A DNA stretch of 64,000 bases from the NCBI GenBank assembly GCA_009829735.1, contig CM020618.1, positions 38,602,894 through 38,666,893 of the forward strand, written 5' to 3'. Under the pieces are notes generated by a model. It searched no databases, was not told the origin of the DNA, and saw only the letters and a program-made list of their open reading frames with translations. Shown piece by piece: positions 42,149-52,409 of the stretch; the stretch's first letter is position 1, and every line of letters begins with the position of its first letter. Origin of the DNA: Pyropia yezoensis (lineage: Eukaryota; Rhodophyta; Bangiophyceae; Bangiales; Bangiaceae). A program made the position numbers and the translations under genes.

Positions 42149-44115
42149 TCGTTTCCCGCCGACTTGGCGTCCGAATCTGAGGGCGGGGAGGAAGACGACG
42201 AGTCCGAGGACGACGTGTCCGCCTCCTCCGCCGAGGGTGTGGCGACCGCAACGACCGGTCGAGACCCACCCTCGCGGCGTGAACGTACTTCGCTCGTAGA
42301 CGACTTTTTACTCGCATTCCTAACAAGTTGTTGGATGCGTTTACTCAACTTGGGGCAATCATATGCCCAGTGACCATCGGAGTTGCAGTTCCAACACCGA
42401 TGGTCCGTTCCGGGAGGGGTCTTCCCAACTGGGGAGGACGAAGGGATACCCTGGGAAGTTCCCACGGCAGCTACCACCCTCTCCTTGCGGATTCGGCGTG
42501 CCTCTCTCAACTCTCTGGCCTGGCGCGCCTCCTCCCGTTCCTTGACCAACTCGGCCTGACGCTCCTGGCGTTGTTCCTCCCGGAACTTGCGGTGGGCCTC
42601 GCCTCTGCGATAGGCGAACCTGGCCAACTCGGCCAGGGTCGCCCGGGCAGTGTTATGCTCCCGGGTCTCCATCCGGACTGACCAATGGAGTCCCTCCACA
42701 AACCGACTCTTCACCACAGCTTGTGGATGAAGAAACCCACAAAGATTGTTGAGCTTACGGACTCGCTCCGCAAAGGACAACTCGTCCTCCGCCTCTTCCT
42801 GATGGGCTTGCGTAAACTCCTCGACTTGAGAAGCCAACGCTGCCTCATCAACCATGGCTCTCAACAACCAGTTGACGAGCTCCAAATAGGACGTCACCTC
42901 CCCAGCGCCTCCACTTGAGGAGCTGGGCATGACGGACATAAGTTCTGTCCGTAGGTCGCCCTTCGTAAACTCCTGTAGCATGTAAAAAGCCATGCCTTCA
43001 CTTATGGCATTGTCGTCACAGGCTTTTGTGAAACGACGTAGGAACTCAAAGACACGGAGGGGGGGAGTTCCGTCCCACTCCGCTTTGTGCCCAAAAGAAT
43101 GAAGTGCATTCTTCTTGGCACGGCCCATGGCTCTGGCCTGGTCAGGACCATACGCCACCGACTTGTTGTGGAGGGCGTAGGTCTCACAGTCAAAGATCCT
43201 CTGGTAGACCGGGTTGGCTACCTGGATCTTGGGCGGCACCTCAGGTTGAGGGAACAGCCGCTGTGGCACTGGGGTAAGTTCACTCTTAGTGCCTGTAGTC
43301 CGGCGCGGCGCGCTTGGTGTAGCCGCCGGCGTTTCCGGGGGGAACTCCCCCGTGAAGGGCGTACGCCCCACCGAGTATGGTGTGGCTCCCTCGTTGGGAG
43401 TCACAGGCGTCGCCCCCAGTTCGGGGCGACCAGAGATAGGCGTAAGGGGGGATTCCCCCTGCGCCTGCGGGCTCGAAAGCCCCAATCCGGTTTGGACATT
43501 AAGGCCATCTGGCAAACTCGCCACAACTTGATTCAGAATTGTATTCGTCATCGTGACCACCAGGTCCGGCAAAGTCTGCCGCAACACATTGGTCGCCTCC
43601 CGACGGACAGTTTCCGCGAGGAGTGGATTGACGACTCCAGTTGAGTCTCGGTCCGCCTCCGGGAGTCCACCTGAGGGGTAACCACGTTCCTCAGGGGTCT
43701 CAACCGGGGGCATGGGCGCGAGCCCATCGCCGACCAACGGAGGTCCACCGTCCTCCGAAAGCCTAGTTGGCGACGACTCCAAGCCAAAGTTGGCTCCAAC
43801 CCGAGTGGAACCCGCGGGGACAGTCCTCACCCCTTGGGACGTTCCCGTTGAGTATACCACACGGTGGGCAGACTTCGGCCCACCCACATCAGAAGTGTCA
43901 CCCGAGTGAACTCCCGACTGAGTCGGGGTGGCCTGTTGCCCGCCCGTACTTCCAGTCCTGCTGGCTTGAGGGACATCTAGTCCCTCTGCGACCCCAGGTA
44001 AACCCACCTGTGTCTCACCAGTATTCAAAGGCACTGAAGTACGTGCGTCACCCGTGTACTCCCCGGACGACGGGGGGTCCGAGCTAGCCATGTTGGCTGA
44101 CGATCCGTATGACAC
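42145..44115 (-). CDS. Element A gag
   Basis: 656 codons. N-terminal half is Ser/Thr/Pro/Gly-rich. The middle (about 290-500) is a helical retrotransposon-gag-like region (WDGTPPLRVFEFLRRF, FVEGLHWSVRM). A long charged helix (about 505-555, EEQRQERQAELVKERE) precedes a CCHC zinc knuckle, CWNCNSDGHWAYDC, at about 573-586. The C-terminus is Ser/Asp-rich. Function: particle formation and RNA packaging. It looks whole. Confidence 0.92.
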   Translation of the reverse strand: MSYGSSANMASSDPPSSGEYTGDARTSVPLNTGETQVGLPGVAEGLDVPQASRTGSTGGQQATPTQSGVHSGDTSDVGGPKSAHRVVYSTGTSQGVRTVPAGSTRVGANFGLESSPTRLSEDGGPPLVGDGLAPMPPVETPEERGYPSGGLPEADRDSTGVVNPLLAETVRREATNVLRQTLPDLVVTMTNTILNQVVASLPDGLNVQTGLGLSSPQAQGESPLTPISGRPELGATPVTPNEGATPYSVGRTPFTGEFPPETPAATPSAPRRTTGTKSELTPVPQRLFPQPEVPPKIQVANPVYQRIFDCETYALHNKSVAYGPDQARAMGRAKKNALHSFGHKAEWDGTPPLRVFEFLRRFTKACDDNAISEGMAFYMLQEFTKGDLRTELMSVMPSSSSGGAGEVTSYLELVNWLLRAMVDEAALASQVEEFTQAHQEEAEDELSFAERVRKLNNLCGFLHPQAVVKSRFVEGLHWSVRMETREHNTARATLAELARFAYRRGEAHRKFREEQRQERQAELVKEREEARQARELREARRIRKERVVAAVGTSQGIPSSSPVGKTPPGTDHRCWNCNSDGHWAYDCPKLSKRIQQLVRNASKKSSTSEVRSRREGGSRPVVAVATPSAEEADTSSSDSSSSSPPSDSDAKSAGNE

Positions 44116-44191
44116 GGTCCAAGACGACCGTTCCTCTGAGACAGAGGGCCCCCTACACCCGGGTGCACCCGGAGGTAAAGTTTACCTCTAT

Positions 44192-44208
44192 CCCCTGCTG
44201 CTCCACCA
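44192..44208 (-). promoter_or_regulatory. Element A primer-binding site
   Basis: Same 17-mer as family B (TGGTGGAGCAGCAGGGG on the minus strand), two bases inside the 5' LTR. Confidence 0.75.
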
Positions 44209-44210
44209 AA

Positions 44211-44382
44211 TGTGGCAAAAACCACAAGCACACACGGCACCCAAGTTGGGGCGGTGTGCTAGGGCTGCCTCCCGTGTCGGGGGAACCGGAAGAAGTGCAA
44301 GTCGCACACACTCTGTCCCTGTTGTGGGGCAAACCCCCCACGGACAAACAAGAGGATGGTGTGTGGTCCAACAGTTTCTTGG
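44211..44382 (-). repeat. Element A right (5') LTR, inner 172 bp
   Basis: Begins TGTGGCA and matches 26149-26320. Interrupted by B2; the remainder is 55187-55483 (297 bp), total 469 bp. Confidence 0.92.
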
Positions 44383-44745
44383 TGTAGCACAATAGGAATC
44401 CGTCGCACGTCCACTCTCAGGGAACACTCACCAAGGGGGATCGGCACCAACGTCACCGGGAGGCCAAGGTTGCTGTCCTTGGAGCGCAAGCCACGGGACC
44501 AAGATGGGAGCCCAAATGGGAGGGGTTTGTTGTTCTACCTTGGCCGGCGGTGGATTCGCCACCGGCCCCCTCGTTATAAACCCTCGGAGACACTACTAAC
44601 TACCCTCCACCCCAAGATGCAAGTCCCTCTGGTCATACGTAACTTATAGATACCGTGACCAGTACGGACTCTCAAATTGAAAGTTAAGGATTAGAAGTAG
44701 CCCCCCTAATATTAGGGTCACAATACGGACAACCATATTGCTACA
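44383..44745 (-). repeat. Element B2 left (3') LTR
   Basis: 363 bp, TGTAGCA...TGCTACA, followed inward by the purine tract (minus strand) at 44746-44759. Confidence 0.93.
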
Positions 44746-45331
44746 TATCCCCCCCTTAGATTCGGCCCGTCCTCGGGTCGAGTTGCATTCGGGTTACCGA
44801 ATGTAAGTGGGTCGCGTGACTGTTTACCCGTCGGGTGGGGCTTTGCGCCCCGTCGCGACAGACACCCCTTTTCGAGGTTGTCCGAGGGGGGTGCCCCCCT
44901 TTGTGTGGTACACACACGATCCGTTTTCCGGACCGTTAATTTCCCGATGCGGGTTTTTGTTCACGACCCCCCTTTCCGAGGAGTGGTGCAAGCGGATCCG
45001 CCACCAGGTGCCTGGTGGTAGGGGGGCCCCTCTCGTGTGGACGATTGAGTGGGGGGCGGGGGCTGCCCGCGTTGCGTGGGGGCGGTTGGGGGTGACCCCC
45101 CTTTGCTTACCCCGTGTGTGGGGGTGGCCCCGTCCCGCCCAGGTGCCTGGGTGGAGCGCGTTCGTAGCCCCGTGGGGCGCAGGTCGACCCGCGTGTTTGT
45201 GGCGCTTCTCGTAGCCGTTTGTGGTCATAAGCGCGGGTGTCCGCGCTTCCCTGGCTCGTCCCGGTTATCCCACCGTACCGGGTTGTAGCCGTCGACGGCT
45301 TGTGGGCGCGGGGGACTCCGAACCCGTTATC

Positions 45332-47779
45332 ATGTCCTATCCCCAGGTGCTTGAAGAGGAGGAAGACCTCCTGATCGGGGAGGAGATGGAGGACGACGCG
45401 CCTGTCGGTCCCGACGCCGCGCGTTACGGGGTGAGCTCGTCTGACGACGACGGGCCTGCGGTGTCCGTCCGTCTGTCGGCCGGAGGACTGTCGTCCGTGT
45501 GCAGCGGCACGACGGTGCCGTCGGCCGGAGGTCAACCCGGCGGTCAACCGCGCGTGGCTTCTTCTACCCCCTCTCTGCCGGCTGCCCGGATGGAGCCTGG
45601 TGCCGGTGCCGGCTCACCGCAGGTACCTCAAGATGGTCCGCCCTGCGGCGGAGGTCGCGACCCGCAGCCGCCTCCGGCTGGTCAAGGTGGTCCGGGTGTC
45701 CGGGCGGTGACTCCTCGAGGCGGTCCTGACGTTGACGCGGGTGGTGGTGGCGGTGCGACACCCGGTGCGGTGGGTCAAGACGGTGCGGGTGTCCGCACGG
45801 CCGGGGCTCCGGCTCCGGAGGCTGTCCAAGTGCCTTCCACTTCCGAGGCGGGGGCTACGCCGACGGGTGGTGCCGGCGCCGGTACCATACCTGCGGTGCC
45901 GCGGGTGTCGAGCGGTCAAGACGCTCCCTCTCCCATGGCGGTTGACACCGGGAGTTACTCCGGGCGGGCGCCCGCCCTTCTTCTTCCTCCTCGGCCTCGT
46001 CCATCTCCGACGTCGGCCCCTCTGCCGGTGGTGCGTCCCCCGGCGCCCCCGATTCTTCCTGGTCCTGCCCGGGTTGCCCCGTTGGGTGGCGGCGTCGCCG
46101 TGGCGGCGGGTCAACCCGCCATGTCGGTGTCCGACTTGGCGGCTCGGGTTCGAGGCCTCACGGTGCAAGAGTCGATGGAGTCCGATGGGCGTACGCGGGT
46201 GGACTTCCACCTGGTGCATCCCCGTGGAGAATCCTCCCGGCGCGTCAAGGTGGACCCGTGCTGGGAGCGGGAGTTGGTGCGGCTGGTCAACCAGCCGAAC
46301 GCGGTCCGGGTGGAACACCATTGGATCCTGAGTCAGCCGGACGACCGGCATGCGCAGCTCTGGCGCACCCGGGTGGGACGGGGTGAGGTCTACCTCGACC
46401 CCAACTTCGGGGTCTGCGACTTGATTGCCCCCGCGTTGCCGCGGGAGATTGACTACCCGGCTAGTGCTCGGGGGATTGCGGCGGCGGCGGAGCCGGTTGC
46501 GTTTGGGGAGACGGTGAGCCGTACCGGTCGGTATCCCGACTTTGACTACTACCCGGGGGAACCCCCGTATCTGTCGTTGACGGCTCCCTACCCGCCCATG
46601 GCGGGGTTGAAGTCGGCGTCGAGTTGGCGACGTAACCATGGTGTCATGGCGGATGCGTTCCGCACGGATATAACGTGTGCGTTGCAGACCGGCAACGGTC
46701 GTGCTCCGGTATACACTCCCGTGCGCCCGCCGCTATGGCAGGAGGGGTGGGAACCCGCCCCTGCTTTCCGGTTTGACACCGGCTCCTGTCTTCGCTACTT
46801 CGGGAGTGTGTTGGCCTCGCGACCGGTCCACCCGTTGCAGGGTACCTTCACCCTTGAGGTTACCCTCGGGCAGGCTTCATCCTTCTTGCTGTCCGTCCGC
46901 CGGCAGGGTCGTCTGTTTCATCTTCCGACGGGTGTCCGTCGGCACATCGCGCAGTTGGGCGTGGATCTGATAGCTGCCAAGACCGGGTTGGCCCGGGAGT
47001 TCGAAGCCCTGCTGGCTGTTCACGATGCCGTGAACTGGGCTGGGGTGTTGGCCCTTCCCCCGTACCGGGACCCGCAGGCTGGGGCTTCCCCCTTGCCTCG
47101 TCACTCGTTGCGTGTCCGGCGTACTCAGCCGGGTGAGCCTAGTTGCCATGGGTGGGCGTCCACCGAGGCCGTTCCTGACCTGGGTATTCCCATGGTTATC
47201 CATGACCCTCTTCAGGTCCTTGCTCCGTGGTTCGGTAACCCGATGCCGGCGGCGGTTGGCCGTCGTCCCCGAGAGTGGGGCTCTGTGGGTGGGGAGCGTG
47301 AGGTGTCCCGTCGTCGGGCGGAGTACCGCCGTGGTTACGGTGGAGCCCCTTCGGTAGGGTCCTACCGGGCCTCGTATCAGGTGCCACCGGCTCCGGTGGT
47401 AGCCGTGTCGGCTCCTGTGGCTCCTCTGGCTGCGCCAGTGTCACCTCCCGCCCCTGTCCTACATGACGGGGGTCCCCGTCTCTGGTATGAAGGCGTTGAC
47501 GCCCTTGTTACCCGCGCAATGCGTGGGGGTCTCTCTGTTAGCTGGGGGGATATCCCCCCAGGTGCTGCGCTGGTTGGGTGAGCGCGTTGCTTTGGTGGCG
47601 TGCTGGACCGCCTCCAGAAAGCTCTGGAGGACGTGGAGGCTGGCCGCAGCACCCTCGTCCAGCTATGCACCGAGGTAACTCGGGTGGTCGACCGTCGTGA
47701 CATTGCCGACCGGTGGAGCACGGAGGTCTACGCGCTTACGCGTGAGTGGCCTCCCTCGGGCAGTGGGTCTACCCACTGA
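45332..47779 (+). pseudogene. Element B2 accessory antisense ORF region
   Basis: Corresponds end to end with the B1 accessory ORF (32740-35187) and is nearly identical to it, including the acidic start, the Pro-rich middle and the FGSV/HLP block. The reading frame is not open over the full length (about one break), so it is given as a region. Substitutions between the two copies are few. Confidence 0.75.
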
Positions 47780-48092
47780 GGAGTGCTATTGTTTGTGCGG
47801 GAGAGGGCCCCGGCAACCCTTATGGTAGCCGGGTAGTAGTGAGTATAAACTCATCCCCCGCTGGGGGCATTGCTTGCCTCTGTTTGCTGCCCTGGGGAGT
47901 ACCCCTTCTGGCTCAGTGGTGCCTTGCCTCCCGTCCAACTTCTTCCGGTTGGTTCATGCTTGGGGAGGTTATCCTCCCTCACTTGGTGTCTTGGCTTGGG
48001 GAGGTCATCCTCCCGTGTAAGCTCCCTAGTTACTTCGATATTATCGGAGTTAGCCTTTACCTTTAATTTAACTTATTGAAGTTCAGGTTTTA

Positions 48093-48154
48093 CTTAGTTA
48101 CCTAAGCTTGGTTCGACTTAGAAATCTAAGTCTGATTTGACTTAGAAACCTAAG
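48093..48154. repeat. 24-bp tandem hairpin array in B2 (three units)
   Basis: CTTAG-N4-CTAAG units at 48093-48106, 48117-48130 and 48141-48154, in the spacer between the convergent accessory ORF and pol. One unit fewer than B1, as expected for a tandem repeat that changes by slippage. Confidence 0.85.
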
Positions 48155-48234
48155 TCTGCCGTACCCACGTCACACCCTACTTAGTAGGTATAAGCCTCAC
48201 CCCCCAACAGCCGAAGTCGGTGTCGGTTGGGTTG

Positions 48235-51200
48235 TTACAGTAGGCGTCGTCGCCTCATGTAAGGCATGAGTAGTTGGCGGGGTATATTCGCCGCCTGTTC
48301 CCAGGTGGGTGAGTCGTATCCGACCCACATAACCTTGACGTACCAGGGTCCTGGTATGTCCGGGTCGGTGTGTCCGACCACGCTCTCTACTTGGTATGGA
48401 ATCCCATCCGGTCCCACCGGGTCATCCGACCGGTGGGTTGTAAGAGCTTCATGTAGCAACCCAGCCGGTACCGGCTGAGGCTGTTCCGGCTTCGGAGCAG
48501 GTGTGACATCATTCATACTGATGCGTTGGATCTCCGTATCGGAGTGTAAGATAACAGAGTGGTTATCTCTGTGGAGGATCTGGTACGGTCCCTTGACCGG
48601 TTGCATAAGCTTGTTCCCTCGGAACTTCTGGTGTCTGATATAGACCCAGTCACCTGTTACCAGGGTTGCGTTGCGCACCCGTAGTCGGGCGTCGAAGTTC
48701 TTCTTGTATCGAAGTTGTGTTCTGTCAAGGGCACCCTTGAGCTTAGGAATCATCCACGATAGCTTGGCCAACCAAGCTAGGTGGATGCGTTCGGCGGGTC
48801 GGCCCTTCGGTGTATCATACCGAGTGCACCTGCCTGGCGGCAGCGTCAGGTTACCGACGCCTAGTGGCATGACCCATTCCAGTGGGGCGATGTTGGTACT
48901 CCGATGTGGCCTGGCATTGTATGCCAGGGTGAGTACGGACAGAAGCCTGTCCCAAGTGTTCGTGTGCTCTGCCACGTAGCACTGTAGCATCTTGACGATG
49001 GTGCGGTTGAACCGCTCCACCTGCCCGTTGGACTGCGGGTGGTAGTCGGATGCCCGACGTGGTTCGATACCGAACATGCCCAGGACCTTAGTGCAGAATG
49101 CCGACGTAAGGTTTGCTCCGTTATCGGAGAGGAGTTGCTTCATGACTCCGTATGCACTGATCCAGTGGTCAACCACTGCGTTCATAATCGTGTATGCCGT
49201 ATCATTCGGGATGGCTGCCGCTCGTGACAGCTTGGTGAATCGGTCAGACATGACCAGGATGTACCTGTTCCCTTCTTCCGTTACCGGAAGTGGCCCGAGT
49301 ATGTCGATAGCGACTTGCTCGTTGGGCCCATCGGGTGGGAATAGCTTCATGGCAGACGCCTGCCTATGTAGACTCATGCGGTTACGCGCACAGGGGTGGC
49401 ATCCCCTTACGTGGTCGACCACGTCGACGGCCATTGCTGGCCAGTAGAAGAACCTTCGCATTGCTGCGAACATACGTGAACCCCCCGGGTGTCCGGCTGT
49501 AGGGTTCTCATGTTCTCGTTCCATGACGGCTTGCCGTAAGGACACGGGAACCACGACTTGATGTCGTCCATCGGCGGGTGCCCGCCGGTATATGAGTCCG
49601 TCTTCGTTCTCGGAGAAGATGCCGGCCGTACCGGCCAGGAGGTTAGCACGATGACGTCTACAGTCATCGTCGTTGGCCTGTGCCTCGCGGAAGTCCGCGA
49701 GGGTCAATGGGCACGCAAGGTGTGCCATGGTATGGTCAGCCATACCCTGGGTAGCATTACCCACCATGCACACCGGTACCACCGGGATGTCCTCGTCCAC
49801 CGGGCGGGTATCCCCGCTCGGGGTGTCGAGTCGAGACAACGCGTCTCCGAGGTGGTGGGTTGACCCAGCCTTATACACCGTGCGGTAGTCGTGCTCGGCC
49901 ATCTTCAGCCTCCATCGGGCTAGCCTCCCATGGCTATCGGAATCCTTGTCACCAAGGTTGAGGAGCCATCGTAGGGGTTCGTGGTCGGACCTCACGATGA
50001 ACCTGGAGCCCTCCAGGTATGGACGGAGCAGTTGCACTGCCCATATAACTCCGAGGCATTCACGCTCGGTGGCACTATAGTTCCGCTCAGCCGGGTTGAG
50101 TGTCCGGCTGAAGTACCCTACCGGACGTAGGTCCGGGATAACGTTATCGGTACCGATCAACGTCTCTCCCTGTAACAGGGTGCATCCCACTTGTGTATCA
50201 CATGCATCGACATCGATGACGAAGGTACCCCGTCTATGCGGTAACGCAAGGACGGGTGGGGCTAGTAGGGCTCGCTTCAGCGACTCGAATGCCTCCTCTT
50301 CGCTAGGCGAAGGGGGTTGGAGTACCTTGGGTAAGGTACTGCTCGTAAGAACCGTTAACGGTTTAGCTATCCGAGCGAAGTCCTTGACGAACCGTCGGTA
50401 TACATTGCACATTCCCAGGAAGCTCTTGAGCTGCGTCTGGGTGTTAGGGAACCGGGCATCCCGGAGTGCCCGGGTATTGGCTTCGAGTACCCGTAGTTTA
50501 CCAGGGGTTATCTGGTGGCCCAGATATTCGACCGTCTGTTGGAAGAAGGCGCACTTCTTCAGACGCAGGGTTACCCCGGCGTTCCTCAAGAGGGTGAGTA
50601 CCTCGTCAACATGTTGTACATGGTCATCCATGTTACGCGAGAAGACGATGACGTCATCGAGGTACACTAGGCAGTTACGCCACTTCACCCCCGACAGTAT
50701 GATGTCGATAGCCCGCTGGAATGTAGCGGGGGCGTTGGACAATCCGAAGGGCATCCTTAGGAACTCGTACACGCCACTGTGACAGACGAATGCCGTCTTG
50801 GGGATATCCTCGTCCGCCACCGGGATCTGCCAGTATCCGGCGTTGCAGTCGATGGTGGTAAACACCGTAGCCTCCCGCAGGGAGTCGATGCATTCATCCA
50901 TCCTTGGTAAAGGGTATGAGTCCTTCTTGGTAACCAAGTTGAGGCGTCGATAATCGATGCAAAACCGAGGGGTTTGATCCTTCTTCGGCACAATAACGAC
51001 TGGGGCACCCCATTCCGACATCGAAGGTCGGATCACCTTAGCTTCACTCATCCTCTTCACTTCTCCATCAACGATCTCTCGTTGCATAGGTCCCGCTCGG
51101 TGCGGTTGTGAGCGGGCGGGTCGTGCGCCTGGTACCAGGTCTATACGATGTTGGGTTGCCCCAATGGTCCCCAAGGCCCCGCCTGTCCACATAACGTCAT

Positions 51201-52401
51201 GCTTTCTTAGCATCCGTCGTACCCCTTCGGCTACCGAAGGGGGAAGGTGGTCGAGGTCAGCCTCGGCCAGTGCCTTCAAGGCCTCTTGGTCCTTTGGCGG
51301 CAGGTCCGCCGGAGCCGCCGATGGGTTAGGCTTCCCGTCATCGGGTTGCTGTCGCTCGGTGGTCTCGGCGACCGCCAGTACTTCAAGTGGTTCCACTTGA
51401 CCTTCCTTATCAGGGGTAAGGATATCTCCTTCGTAGAGTTCGGCAATCCCGAGGATAGTTCCCTTCGGGAGGGTGACTGCCTTACGGCGGTAGTTCGCCA
51501 TCACTAGGAGGGACGACCCTCCTGCTGGGAGGTCTATGAGACCGTTGGCCATGGTCAACCCATGGCACTTGTACGTCCGTAGGTTGGACCGGACTCTGCA
51601 GATGCCTGCGAGGTCGCAGTTAGCCGGGAGGACTGTCTCTGACAACGGCTCAAAGCGAGTTCGCTTGGCCAACCGAAGTGTCTTCGGCTCGACGCTTGCG
51701 TACACCTCAGCCACGTTAACGTGGCTTCCTTGTAGCGTCAGGTCCCTGACGATAGCCGTGTGTCCTCGCTTCGTCCCGTCGGCTTCTTGAAGCTCGACGG
51801 TCCTCCGGCCTGGCCGGATTGCATCAACGTGAACGTTGATGAAGGTGCACCCCAGTATGCAGGGCACCGATAGCGTTTCACATACCAGGAAGTCAACTTC
51901 CGTGGTGAGATCCCCGATGGTAACCTGCAGCGACATCGCTGCGGTCGTACGAATGAGTCGACCATTCGCGTCCTTGATGGTGGGTCCCCGAGTCACTCTG
52001 ACTCGTGGAAGCCACTTGTCCGGGAGGGTATCCTTCCGGATAAGGTTGGGTCCAGCCCCTGTGTCCAGTACAGGGTAGTACGATCGTGTCGACTGGGGGT
52101 CAACCCCCAGGGTGGCTGATACCTTGAAGTTCTCCAAGGTAAACAACACATGTCCTACACCGATATCCGGTGTAGCTCGGGCATCCTGAACAGGGCCCTT
52201 GTCTGGTTCAACGTGACGGGGCTTCCCGTCCTCTCCTCCCAACCTTGGAGGTTGGTCATCAATCCCCTGACGCCGTGTCGTCGGGGCCGGAAGGTGTACC
52301 CGGGGGTTGATGCGGCGTCGGCTCAACCGCGCTCTCCGTGGGGCTTTCCCCGCGGTACTCCGGGGTGGCTTGCTTGGGTAACCCCAGCGCCCCCCGGTCA
52401 T
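48235..52401 (-). CDS. Element B2 pol polyprotein (PR-RT-RH-INT-chromodomain)
   Basis: 1388 codons, open throughout. The protease motif LDTGAGPN has its Asp at about residue 113. The reverse transcriptase has FCIDYRRLN and VYLDDVIVFS (YLDD about 580-583). RNase H (VIDVDACDTQVG) follows. The integrase H2C2 finger (HENPTAGHPGG to CHPCARN) is near 960-1000. The core D-D-E residues are in IDILGP (about 1035), SDNGANL (about 1095) and VERFNR (about 1130). The C-terminus has a chromodomain-like segment (VMWVGYDSPTWEQAANIP), a presumed targeting domain that reads histone marks. The ATG lies 8 nt after the gag stop in another frame, so expression needs reinitiation, frameshifting or splicing. Confidence 0.95.
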   Translation of the reverse strand: MTGGRWGYPSKPPRSTAGKAPRRARLSRRRINPRVHLPAPTTRRQGIDDQPPRLGGEDGKPRHVEPDKGPVQDARATPDIGVGHVLFTLENFKVSATLGVDPQSTRSYYPVLDTGAGPNLIRKDTLPDKWLPRVRVTRGPTIKDANGRLIRTTAAMSLQVTIGDLTTEVDFLVCETLSVPCILGCTFINVHVDAIRPGRRTVELQEADGTKRGHTAIVRDLTLQGSHVNVAEVYASVEPKTLRLAKRTRFEPLSETVLPANCDLAGICRVRSNLRTYKCHGLTMANGLIDLPAGGSSLLVMANYRRKAVTLPKGTILGIAELYEGDILTPDKEGQVEPLEVLAVAETTERQQPDDGKPNPSAAPADLPPKDQEALKALAEADLDHLPPSVAEGVRRMLRKHDVMWTGGALGTIGATQHRIDLVPGARPARSQPHRAGPMQREIVDGEVKRMSEAKVIRPSMSEWGAPVVIVPKKDQTPRFCIDYRRLNLVTKKDSYPLPRMDECIDSLREATVFTTIDCNAGYWQIPVADEDIPKTAFVCHSGVYEFLRMPFGLSNAPATFQRAIDIILSGVKWRNCLVYLDDVIVFSRNMDDHVQHVDEVLTLLRNAGVTLRLKKCAFFQQTVEYLGHQITPGKLRVLEANTRALRDARFPNTQTQLKSFLGMCNVYRRFVKDFARIAKPLTVLTSSTLPKVLQPPSPSEEEAFESLKRALLAPPVLALPHRRGTFVIDVDACDTQVGCTLLQGETLIGTDNVIPDLRPVGYFSRTLNPAERNYSATERECLGVIWAVQLLRPYLEGSRFIVRSDHEPLRWLLNLGDKDSDSHGRLARWRLKMAEHDYRTVYKAGSTHHLGDALSRLDTPSGDTRPVDEDIPVVPVCMVGNATQGMADHTMAHLACPLTLADFREAQANDDDCRRHRANLLAGTAGIFSENEDGLIYRRAPADGRHQVVVPVSLRQAVMEREHENPTAGHPGGSRMFAAMRRFFYWPAMAVDVVDHVRGCHPCARNRMSLHRQASAMKLFPPDGPNEQVAIDILGPLPVTEEGNRYILVMSDRFTKLSRAAAIPNDTAYTIMNAVVDHWISAYGVMKQLLSDNGANLTSAFCTKVLGMFGIEPRRASDYHPQSNGQVERFNRTIVKMLQCYVAEHTNTWDRLLSVLTLAYNARPHRSTNIAPLEWVMPLGVGNLTLPPGRCTRYDTPKGRPAERIHLAWLAKLSWMIPKLKGALDRTQLRYKKNFDARLRVRNATLVTGDWVYIRHQKFRGNKLMQPVKGPYQILHRDNHSVILHSDTEIQRISMNDVTPAPKPEQPQPVPAGLLHEALTTHRSDDPVGPDGIPYQVESVVGHTDPDIPGPWYVKVMWVGYDSPTWEQAANIPRQLLMPYMRRRRLL

Positions 52402-52409
52402 CCTTCCTC

